NCBI RefSeq assembly: GCF_003382285.1 | Contig: NZ_QTJR01000009.1 | Coordinates: 1-64,000, forward strand | Direction of reading: 5' to 3' | DNA: 64,000 nt | From: Lysobacter soli | GTDB lineage: Bacteria > Pseudomonadota > Gammaproteobacteria > Xanthomonadales > Xanthomonadaceae | Part shown: piece by piece, positions 57,238-64,000 of the stretch | Position numbering within the stretch: position 1 is the stretch's first letter | Layout: the number at the start of each line of letters is the position of its first letter | Notes under the pieces: generated by a model | What the model was told of the DNA's origin: nothing | Seen by the model: only the letters and a program-made list of their open reading frames with translations | The model's database searches: none | Translations under genes and position numbers: made by a program

Positions 57238-58233
57238 ATGCTCGTGATCGGCGTGGCCGGCACCGAACTCACCGCGCAGGAGCGCGACTGGCTGCAGCAC
57301 GACGCCTGCGCCGGCGTGATCCTGTTCAGCCGCAACTTCGCGTCGAAGGCGCAGGTCGCCGAACTGTCGGCGTCCATCCGCGAAGCGGCACCGCGCCCGC
57401 AGCTGGTCTGTGTCGACCAGGAAGGCGGACGCGTCCAGCGCTTCCGTGACGGCTATAGCGCGCTTCCGCCCCTGGATGGCTTCGGCAAGCGTTACGCCGC
57501 CGATCCCGCGGCCGCCCTCAAGCTGGCCGAGGAACACGCCTGGCTGATGGCGAAGGAAGTCCTCGCCAGCGGCGTGGACCTGAGCTTCGCGCCGGTCGCG
57601 GACCTCGGCCGCGGCAACCTCGCCATCGGCAATCGCGCGTTCTCCGAGGATCCCGCGGTCGTCGCCGAATTCACGCGAGCCTACATCCGCGGCATGCACG
57701 GCGCCGGCATGCCGGCGACGCTGAAGCATTTCCCGGGTCACGGCTCGGTGCTGGCCGACACGCATTTCAACGAGGCGATCGATCCGCGCCCACTCGACGA
57801 ACTGCGCGCGAACGACCTGGTGCCCTTCGTCGCCGGCATCGACGCCAAGGCCGACGCGGTGATGATGGCGCACGTGAAGTACCCGGCCGTGGCGCCGGAA
57901 CCCGCCGGTTTTTCGAAGCGCTGGATCGAGGAGATCCTGCGCGGCGAGATGCATTTCCGCGGCGTCGTCTTCACCGACGACATCGGCATGAAGGCCGGCG
58001 AACATCCGGGTGGCGTCAAGGGGCGCATCGACGCGCATTACAACGCGGGCTGCGACGCGATCCTCGTCTGCCACCCGCAGCTGGTCGAAGACGCGCTGGC
58101 GGCCGTCGAAGGCCGAAAACTCAACACGATGGCGCTCGCCGGCCTGATCGGCCGCGGCGCGCTGGGATGGGACGGCCTGCTGGCCGACGCCCGCTACGAC
58201 GCCGCCCGCAACCGGCAGGAAGGACTGGCTTGA
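57238..58233 (+). CDS. nagZ: Beta-N-acetylhexosaminidase NagZ
   Basis: Removes GlcNAc from anhydro-muropeptides in peptidoglycan recycling, and so influences AmpC induction where present. The 331 residues of a GH3 enzyme include the dyad loop KHFPGHGSVLADTH, DQEGGRVQR, and the nucleophile Asp in FTDDIGM. ATG 57238 (MLVIGVAGTELT) is the family start. Its stop shares a base with hpt (TGATG). Confidence 0.96.
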   Translation: MLVIGVAGTELTAQERDWLQHDACAGVILFSRNFASKAQVAELSASIREAAPRPQLVCVDQEGGRVQRFRDGYSALPPLDGFGKRYAADPAAALKLAEEHAWLMAKEVLASGVDLSFAPVADLGRGNLAIGNRAFSEDPAVVAEFTRAYIRGMHGAGMPATLKHFPGHGSVLADTHFNEAIDPRPLDELRANDLVPFVAGIDAKADAVMMAHVKYPAVAPEPAGFSKRWIEEILRGEMHFRGVVFTDDIGMKAGEHPGGVKGRIDAHYNAGCDAILVCHPQLVEDALAAVEGRKLNTMALAGLIGRGALGWDGLLADARYDAARNRQEGLA

Positions 58234-58802
58234 TGGACACCATTGCGAACACGCACGACCTGGCCGCGGCGCTGGCCAACTCCGATCTGCTTCTGGATCG
58301 CGCCACGCTGGAACAGGCGATCGCACGCATGGCGCGCCAGATCGACGCCGACTACACCGCTGCCGACGTGCCCGTGTATCTGACCGTCATGCACGGCGGC
58401 ATGCCGTTCGCCGCACAACTGGCGATGGAGCTGGGCGCGCTGGGACAGGACCTCGAATTCGACTACCTGCACGCCACGCGCTACCGCGGCGAGACCTCCG
58501 GCGGCGAACTGGTGTGGAAGCACCGCCCGGCGACGCCGCTGAAGAACCGTCGCGTGCTGCTCGCCGACGACATCCTCGACGAAGGCCACACGCTAGCCGC
58601 GATCCGCGACTGGTGCCTGGAGCAGGGCGCGCGCGACGTGCGCATCGCCGCGCTCGCGGTGAAGAAGCACGACCGCTGCGTCGAAGGCATCTGCGCCGAT
58701 TACGTCGGCGTCGACGTGCCGGATCGCTACGTCTTCGGCTACGGCATGGATTACCACGAGCAGGGCCGCAACCTGCCGGCGATCTACGCGCTGAAGGACT
58801 GA
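58233..58802 (+). CDS. hpt: Hypoxanthine-guanine phosphoribosyltransferase
   Basis: Purine salvage. The 189 residues have the PRPP-binding motif LLADDILDEGHTL, the N-terminal MHGGMPFAAQL loop and the late VDVPDRYVFGYGMDY region that binds the base. It is translationally linked to nagZ and followed five bases later by mtnP, which produces hypoxanthine, so supply and use are encoded together. Confidence 0.93.
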   Translation: MDTIANTHDLAAALANSDLLLDRATLEQAIARMARQIDADYTAADVPVYLTVMHGGMPFAAQLAMELGALGQDLEFDYLHATRYRGETSGGELVWKHRPATPLKNRRVLLADDILDEGHTLAAIRDWCLEQGARDVRIAALAVKKHDRCVEGICADYVGVDVPDRYVFGYGMDYHEQGRNLPAIYALKD

Positions 58803-58806
58803 GCCG

Positions 58807-59571
58807 ATGACCGATATCGCATTGGCCGTCATCGGCGGCACGGGCCTGTACAAGCTGGCCGACCTGCAGGACGTCGAGACGCACCAGCCGGTCACGCACT
58901 ACGGCGCACTGTCCGGGCCGGTGCGCGTCGGCACGCTCGGCGGGCACCGCGTGGCGTTCCTGGCGCGCCATGGCGAAGGCCATTCGCTCCCGCCGCACAA
59001 GATCAACTACCGCGCCAACCTCGCCGCGCTGCAGGCGCTGGGCGCCACGCGGGTGCTGGCGCTGAATACGGTCGGCGGCATCACCGAGCGCTTCGGCCCG
59101 CGCGTGCTGGCGTGCCCGGACCAGCTCATCGACTACACCTGGGGCCGCGTCTCGACGATCTGCGAGGAACCCGGCACCGAGGTGCTGCACGTGGACTTCG
59201 GCGAGCCGTACACGCGCTCGCTCCGCCAGGCGGTGATCGACGCCGCGGCCTCGGCCGGCGTCGCGCTGGTCGCCGACGGCTGCTACGGCGCCACGCAGGG
59301 CCCGCGTCTGGAAACCCGGGCGGAGATCGTCCGCATGCGCCGCGACGGCTGCGACCTGGTCGGCATGACCGGGATGCCCGAAGCCGGCCTCGCGCGCGAA
59401 ATGGGCCTGGACTACGCCTGCCTGGCCATCGTCGCCAACTGGGCGGCCGGCGCCGGGCCGGACCCGGACGAGGTCATCACCCTGCAGGACGTGCTGGACA
59501 ACGTGGCCGCCGCCTCGTCGGGCCTGCCGCGCCTCCTGTCGGCGCTGCTCGGCGCCCGTGCCACAAGATGA
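58807..59571 (+). CDS. mtnP: S-methyl-5'-thioinosine phosphorylase (MTAP family)
   Basis: A 254-residue purine nucleoside phosphorylase of the MTAP family. Motifs: GGTGLY phosphate loop, FLARHGEGH, LNTVGGI and GMTGMPEAGLAREMGLDYA. Pseudomonas and relatives use the methylthioinosine form, giving hypoxanthine, which fits the hpt neighbour. Substrate choice (MTI or MTA) is inferred from context, not proven by the residues I can see. Confidence 0.88.
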   Translation: MTDIALAVIGGTGLYKLADLQDVETHQPVTHYGALSGPVRVGTLGGHRVAFLARHGEGHSLPPHKINYRANLAALQALGATRVLALNTVGGITERFGPRVLACPDQLIDYTWGRVSTICEEPGTEVLHVDFGEPYTRSLRQAVIDAAASAGVALVADGCYGATQGPRLETRAEIVRMRRDGCDLVGMTGMPEAGLAREMGLDYACLAIVANWAAGAGPDPDEVITLQDVLDNVAAASSGLPRLLSALLGARATR

Positions 59572-59600
59572 TTGTCAAGCCGGCATTCAGTTTGCATACT
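59572..59600 (+). promoter_or_regulatory. Sigma-70 promoter of the cold-shock gene
   Basis: TTGTCA (59572-59577), 17-base spacer, CATACT (59595-59600). It begins on the base after the mtnP stop and gives a leader of about 60 bases before the csp ATG. Confidence 0.7.
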
Positions 59601-59667
59601 CGCCGAGCGCTCCGGATCGCATCCGCGTCGGTGCGCGACTCGCATCCAGCATGAGGTTGACAAGGAC

Positions 59668-59874
59668 ATGCAGTACGGCACCGTGAAGTGGTTCAACGAC
59701 GCCAAGGGCTTCGGGTTCATTTCTCCCGAAGATGGCAGCGCAGATGTGTTCGCGCACTTCTCCGCGATCAACGCCAAGGGCTTCCGCAGCCTGCAGGAAG
59801 GCCAGCGTGTGAGCTACGAGCTGACGCAGGGCCCGAAGGGCGCCCAGGCGTCCAACATCAACGTGGTCGCGTGA
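59668..59874 (+). CDS. Cold-shock protein (CspA family)
   Basis: A 68-residue single-stranded nucleic-acid binding protein. RNP1 (KGFGFI) and RNP2 (VFAHF) are both present in [24 protein letters not shown] is seven bases before ATG. Monocistronic with its own promoter and terminator. It may serve as an RNA chaperone; cold induction cannot be read from the sequence. Confidence 0.96.
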   Translation: MQYGTVKWFNDAKGFGFISPEDGSADVFAHFSAINAKGFRSLQEGQRVSYELTQGPKGAQASNINVVA

Positions 59875-59918
59875 TCCTCCGGGGATAACCCTCCGAGCAC
59901 CACGCACATCGCGTTCGA

Positions 59919-59947
59919 AGGCCCCGCATCTGCGGGGCCTTTTTTTC
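59919..59947 (+). terminator. Terminator of the cold-shock gene
   Basis: AGGCCCCGCA, loop TC, TGCGGGGCCT, then seven T residues: a strong element. Confidence 0.93.
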
Positions 59948-59986
59948 GTCCGGGATCGACGGATCCGGGCATCTGAAGGGAATCGC

Positions 59987-61258
59987 ATGACGCGCCAGGG
60001 ATCGACATTGCGCATCGGGATCGTCGGCTACGGCACCGCCGGCCAGACCGCGGCGCTGCTGCTCACGCGCGATGGCCACGACGTGGAAGTCTTCGAACGC
60101 GCGCCGGTGCTCGGACCGGTTGGCGCCGGCTTCCTGCTCCAGCCCACCGGGCTGGCGGTGCTGTGGGAGCTCGGCCTGCTCGACGACGCGCTCGTGCACG
60201 GCGCCCGCATCGGCCGGCTCTTCGGCGAGACGACGGCCGGTCGGCCCGTGATGGACATGCGCTACCGCGAGCTGGCGCCGCATTTCTTCGGACTGGGCAT
60301 GCAGCGCGGCGCGTTGTTCGGCCTGCTCGACGACGCCTGGCGCGACGGCCGGCGCGTGCACTGCGGCCGGCGCATCGTCGAGGTGGACACGGCTCGCGGC
60401 GTGCTTCGGGACGACGCGGGCGAGGAGCACGGCGCCTTCGACGTCGTCATCGTCGCCGATGGCGCCGCATCGATGCTGCGCGGCGCGGTCGCCGCGCCGG
60501 CGCTCGATCGTCCGTACCCGTGGGGCGCGCAGTGGTGCCTGGTCGCGCAGGACGCATGGGAGTTTCCCGACGAACTGCGCCAGCGCTACGTTGGCGCGCG
60601 CCGCATGGCGGGCATGCTGCCGGTCGGCACGCGTCCCGGCGATCCCGTGCCGCGACTGAGTTTCTTCTGGAGCCTGCCTGCCGCCGAGCTGCCGCACGCC
60701 GGCACCGATGAGTCCGCCTGGCGCCGCGACGTGGCTACGGTATGGCCCGAAGCGGCCGAACGCCTGCACGCCACGGCGGTGCCGGCGGGACTGGCGCGGG
60801 CGCGGTACCGCGACACCGTGCAGCGTCGCTGGCATTGCGGGCGCGCCATATTGATGGGCGACGCCGCCCACGCGATGAGCCCGCAGCTGGGGCAGGGCGT
60901 GAACATGGCGCTGGCCGACGCGCTCGCGCTGCGCGACGCGCTGCGAACACACGCACGCCCCGTCGATGCGTTCGCCGATTACGAGCGCCGCCGCCGCGAT
61001 CATCTGGGCATCTACCACTTCTGGAGCCGCTGGCTCACGCCGTTGTTCCAGTCCGAACGCGACCGCCTGGCGGCGATGCGGGACCGCCTTTTCCATCCGA
61101 TGTCGCGCCTGCCCGGCGGGCGCGGGCAGATGCTCCGCGTGCTCACCGGCACCCGTCGCGGCTGGCTGGGGACGTACCCGCTCGACGCCTGCTTCGTCAG
61201 CGCCCTGGCGGAACGCACGCCAAACGCGACCGGCCGGCTCGCCGTCGAAAACGCGTAG
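59987..61258 (+). CDS. FAD-dependent monooxygenase (group A)
   Basis: A 423-residue flavin hydroxylase-like protein. The FAD dinucleotide motif is GIVGYGTAGQTAALLL (about 11-26), the DG motif is in VVIVADGAASMLR and the GD motif in AILMGDAAHAMSPQLGQG. Family members hydroxylate aromatic or polyketide substrates with NAD(P)H and oxygen; the substrate is unknown here. It follows the csp terminator and precedes aidB in the same direction. Confidence 0.86.
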   Translation: MTRQGSTLRIGIVGYGTAGQTAALLLTRDGHDVEVFERAPVLGPVGAGFLLQPTGLAVLWELGLLDDALVHGARIGRLFGETTAGRPVMDMRYRELAPHFFGLGMQRGALFGLLDDAWRDGRRVHCGRRIVEVDTARGVLRDDAGEEHGAFDVVIVADGAASMLRGAVAAPALDRPYPWGAQWCLVAQDAWEFPDELRQRYVGARRMAGMLPVGTRPGDPVPRLSFFWSLPAAELPHAGTDESAWRRDVATVWPEAAERLHATAVPAGLARARYRDTVQRRWHCGRAILMGDAAHAMSPQLGQGVNMALADALALRDALRTHARPVDAFADYERRRRDHLGIYHFWSRWLTPLFQSERDRLAAMRDRLFHPMSRLPGGRGQMLRVLTGTRRGWLGTYPLDACFVSALAERTPNATGRLAVENA

Positions 61259-61315
61259 CCGACGGTACGCGGCCTAGAATCGATCCATTCCGCGCGTCCC
61301 CACGCCACCAGACCC

Positions 61316-62971
61316 ATGCCGGAGCTGCAGATGGACCCGCTGCCGCCGTTCGCCACGCATCGCGTCGAGAACCAGCCGCCCGAGTTCGCCCCGCGCGATC
61401 TGTGGCAGGACGATGCCGCGCTGCGCGAAGCGGTGGTGCGCGAAGGAGGCGGCGATTTCGCCGAAACGCTGGCGACCTACGGCGCGCTTGCGGGCGACGA
61501 ACTCTACCGGCTGAGCTTCGATGCGCATCGCGACCGTCCGCGCCTGCGAACACACGATCGCTTCGGGAACCGCATCGACCTGGTCGAGTTCCATCCGAAT
61601 TACCACCGCATCATGCAGGCGGCGATCGAGCATGGCGTCGCCGGCCTATCGTGGACGCAGCCGCGACCGGGCGCGCACGTCGCGCGCGCGGCGCTCAGTT
61701 ATCTGCACCACCAGGTGGAGCCCGGCACCAGTTGCCCACTGACGATGACGCACGCGGCGGTGCCCGTGCTGCGGCACGCACCCGATCTCGTCGGCCGGGA
61801 AGGCAAGGCGACCTCGCCGTTCTACGACCCGCGCGACATCGTCGGCGACCAGAAGCTCGGCATCACGATCGGCATGGGCATGACCGAGAAGCAGGGCGGC
61901 AGCGACGTGCGCGCGAACCGCACGGTCGCCACGGCGTTGTCGGGCGAAAACGAATATCGCCTCGTCGGTCACAAGTGGTTCTTTTCCGCGCCGATGTCCG
62001 ACGCCTTCCTCGTGCTGGCGCAGGCCACCGGAGGCCTCACTTGTTTCCTGCTGCCGCGCTGGACGCCGGACGGTCAGAAGAACGCGTTCGCGCTGATGCG
62101 TTTGAAGGACAAGCTCGGCGACTGGTCGAACGCATCGTCCGAAGTGGAGTTCATGGACGCCTGGGCGTACCGCATCGGCGACGAAGGCCGCGGCGTGGCG
62201 ACGATCATCGAGATGGTGATGCTCACCCGACTGGACTGCATGCTGGGCGCCGCCGCCGAGATGCGCATGGCGCTGGCGCAGGCCATGCATCACACGCACC
62301 ATCGGATGACATTCGGCAAGCGACTGGCCGAGCACGCGCTGATGCGCAACGTGCTGGCGGATCTGGCCATCGAAGCCGAAGCGGCCATCGTGCTGGCGAT
62401 GCGCGTGGCGCGCGCGGTCGATCGCGCACCGTACGACCCTCAGGAGGCCGCGTTCGCGCGCATCGCCACCGCCGTAGGGAAGTACTGGGTGTGCCGGCGT
62501 GCGCCGGGCTTCGTCAACGAAGCGCAGGAATGCCTGGGCGGAGCGGGTTACGTCGAGGAATCGCTGCTGCCACGTCTCTATCGGCAGGCGCCGTTGAACT
62601 CGATCTGGGAAGGCAGCGGCAACATCCAGTGCCTGGACGTGTTGCGTGCGTTGCAGCGCGAGCCCCACACCGGGCGCGCACTGCTCGCCGAACTGGAAGC
62701 GGCGCAGAACGTGGATCCCGACCTCGACACCGAGATCGCCGAGTTGCGTCCGGTGCTGGAAGGTCTGACGGTGCCGGACGAAGTCGAAGCGCGGCGTTGG
62801 GTCGAAGCGCTGGCGCTGGCGTTGCAGGCCAGCCTGCTGCTGCGAAACGACAGCCCGATGGCGGCGGCGTTCTGCAGCACGCGCATCGCCGGCGATCACG
62901 GCAATGCGTACGGGACGTTGCCGCGGGATTTCGAACTGGGGTCGTTGATCGGGCGGGGGTGGAACGGGTGA
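61316..62971 (+). CDS. aidB: AidB-like acyl-CoA dehydrogenase
   Basis: A 551-residue flavin protein of the AidB branch. It has the signature MGMTEKQGGSDVRAN (about 182-196), ECLGGAGYVEESLLPRLYR and PLNSIWEGSGNIQCLDVLR. AidB is part of the alkylation-damage response in E. coli and can bind DNA. No ada or alkB gene is nearby and I see no Ada box. It ends 41 bases before the convergent ABC exporter gene. Confidence 0.88.
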   Translation: MPELQMDPLPPFATHRVENQPPEFAPRDLWQDDAALREAVVREGGGDFAETLATYGALAGDELYRLSFDAHRDRPRLRTHDRFGNRIDLVEFHPNYHRIMQAAIEHGVAGLSWTQPRPGAHVARAALSYLHHQVEPGTSCPLTMTHAAVPVLRHAPDLVGREGKATSPFYDPRDIVGDQKLGITIGMGMTEKQGGSDVRANRTVATALSGENEYRLVGHKWFFSAPMSDAFLVLAQATGGLTCFLLPRWTPDGQKNAFALMRLKDKLGDWSNASSEVEFMDAWAYRIGDEGRGVATIIEMVMLTRLDCMLGAAAEMRMALAQAMHHTHHRMTFGKRLAEHALMRNVLADLAIEAEAAIVLAMRVARAVDRAPYDPQEAAFARIATAVGKYWVCRRAPGFVNEAQECLGGAGYVEESLLPRLYRQAPLNSIWEGSGNIQCLDVLRALQREPHTGRALLAELEAAQNVDPDLDTEIAELRPVLEGLTVPDEVEARRWVEALALALQASLLLRNDSPMAAAFCSTRIAGDHGNAYGTLPRDFELGSLIGRGWNG

Positions 62972-63012
62972 ACGCCCACCTTGCGGTCATGGCGTGAGCA
63001 GCCGAGCTTCCG

Positions 63013-64000
63013 TCAATCCAGGAACTGCAACTTCGCAAGCTCCGCATACAGGCCGCCCTGCGCCAGCAGTTGCTCGTGCGTGCCTTCGGCGATGATGCGG
63101 CCGCGATCCATCACCACGATGCGATCGGCCTTGAGCACGGTAGCGAGGCGGTGGGCGATCACCAGCGTCGTGCGGCCTTCCATCAACGTTTCCAGCGCCT
63201 GCTGCACGGCGCGCTCGCTCTGTGCGTCCAGCGCGCTGGTGGCTTCGTCGAGCAGCAGGATCGGCGCGTCCTTGAGCAAGGCGCGCGCGATCGCGATGCG
63301 CTGCTGCTGGCCGCCGGACAGGCGCGCGCCGCGTTCGCCGAGTTCGGTGTCCAGTCGCTGCGGCAGTGCGGCGATGAAGTCCGCTGCGTGCGCGGCTTTC
63401 ACGGCGTGCTCGATCTCGGCGTCGCTGGCTTCGAGGCGGCCGTAGCGGATGTTGTCGCGCGCGCTGGCGGCGAAGATCGTCGGCTGCTGCGGCACGAGCG
63501 CGATGGCCTGGCGCAATTCGGCCAGATCGAGTTGGCGAACGTCGGTGCCGTCCACGCGCACTGAACCGGACTGCGGATCGTGGAAGCGCAGCAGCATGGA
63601 GAACACCGTGCTCTTGCCGGCGCCCGACGGCCCGACGAGCGCGACCGTCTCGCCCGGGCGCACGCGCAGGTCGAACTCCTCCAGCGCCGGGGCGTCGGGG
63701 CGCAACGGGTAATGAAAGCTCACGCGGTCGAATGTCAGCTCGCCCCGCACCGGCTTCGGAAGCGTCACCGGGTTCGCAGGCGACTGCACCGCCGCGGTTT
63801 CGACCAGCAACTCGCTGATGCGCCCCATGCCGCCGGCGGCGCGCTGGAGTTCGTTCCAGACTTCCGCGAGCGCGCCGACCGAACCACCGCCGATCATGGC
63901 GTACAGCATGAATTGCCCGAGCGTGCCGGCGCTCATGCGATTGGCGACGACGTCGTGCGCGCCGGACCACAACACCAGCGTGATCGCGCCGAAGATCAAT
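63013..64000 (-). CDS. ABC exporter, ATPase half (partial at window edge)
   Basis: The C-terminal 329 residues of a fused membrane-plus-ATPase exporter of the MsbA/HlyB type. Part of the last membrane helix region is visible, then Walker A GPSGAGKST, Q-loop, LSGGQQQR signature, Walker B ILLLDEATSALD and H-loop VIAHRL. The N-terminal membrane part lies beyond 64000. The substrate cannot be told; lipid A flippase or multidrug export are both possible. Confidence 0.92.
   Translation of the reverse strand, partial: LIFGAITLVLWSGAHDVVANRMSAGTLGQFMLYAMIGGGSVGALAEVWNELQRAAGGMGRISELLVETAAVQSPANPVTLPKPVRGELTFDRVSFHYPLRPDAPALEEFDLRVRPGETVALVGPSGAGKSTVFSMLLRFHDPQSGSVRVDGTDVRQLDLAELRQAIALVPQQPTIFAASARDNIRYGRLEASDAEIEHAVKAAHAADFIAALPQRLDTELGERGARLSGGQQQRIAIARALLKDAPILLLDEATSALDAQSERAVQQALETLMEGRTTLVIAHRLATVLKADRIVVMDRGRIIAEGTHEQLLAQGGLYAELAKLQFLD

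Overview
This 64 kb window is a GC-rich bacterial chromosome segment. It looks like a gammaproteobacterium of the Lysobacter/Xanthomonas family (Xanthomonadaceae), and I would guess Lysobacter or a close relative. The pointers are the Kdo kinase gene next to a GT9 glycosyltransferase, the rpoE-rseA-degP order without rseB, fab genes without plsX, a nagZ-hpt-mtnP run, and a long DUF1318 lipoprotein behind a YdbH-like gene. The genus is inference; no 16S gene is present. Almost everything is housekeeping and tightly packed, with many 4-base ATGA stop/start overlaps. I see no prophage, insertion sequence, CRISPR array, toxin-antitoxin pair or biosynthetic cluster.

Layout. 0-9 kb: tRNA-Asp, ppiD, fabI, a lytic transglycosylase with gloB, a YafS-like methyltransferase with rnhA and dnaQ, a PP2C phosphatase and tRNA-Ser(CGA). 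9-16 kb: LPS core genes (GT9, kdkA), an MBL-fold hydrolase, and the molybdopterin genes moaA and moaCDE, split by a 0.5 kb tandem-repeat block. 16-20 kb: SRP RNA, tRNA-Ser(GGA), dnaX-ybaB-recR and a HIT protein. 20-27 kb: a leftward moxR-DUF58-tgpA-slp operon and a divergent GT39-type membrane glycosyltransferase. 26.6-39.5 kb: maf, yceD-rpmF, fabH-fabD-fabG-acpP-fabF, then the overlapping run pabB-pabC-mltG-tmk-holB-pilZ and a small phosphatase. 39.5-51 kb: fadJ, the envelope-stress operon rpoE-rseA-degP, then lepA-lepB-DUF4845-rnc-era-recO. 51-64 kb: a receiver-Hpt protein, a YdbH-like protein with its lipoprotein partner, rlmD, a CYTH phosphatase, frnE, nagZ-hpt-mtnP, a cold-shock gene, a flavin monooxygenase, an AidB-like acyl-CoA dehydrogenase and the end of an ABC exporter.

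How it fits together. Fatty-acid synthesis (fabI, fabH, fabD, fabG, acpP, fabF) feeds membrane and LPS building. GT9 and KdkA act on the LPS inner core, and PpiD, RseA/RpoE, DegP, LepB and the YdbH-like pair maintain the envelope. MltG, the MltD-like enzyme and NagZ cut or recycle peptidoglycan. DnaQ, DnaX, HolB, RecR, RecO and RnhA serve replication and repair.

The most interesting non-coding items are a 217-bp tandem duplication between moaA and moaC; a two-module palindromic repeat family present at three sites; an inverted copy of a tRNA-Ser 3' end just past its terminator; a promoter that implies a nearly leaderless yceD mRNA; three hairpins between acpP and fabF; and a lower-GC patch inside the fab cluster. 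I did not find a convincing new multi-gene system.
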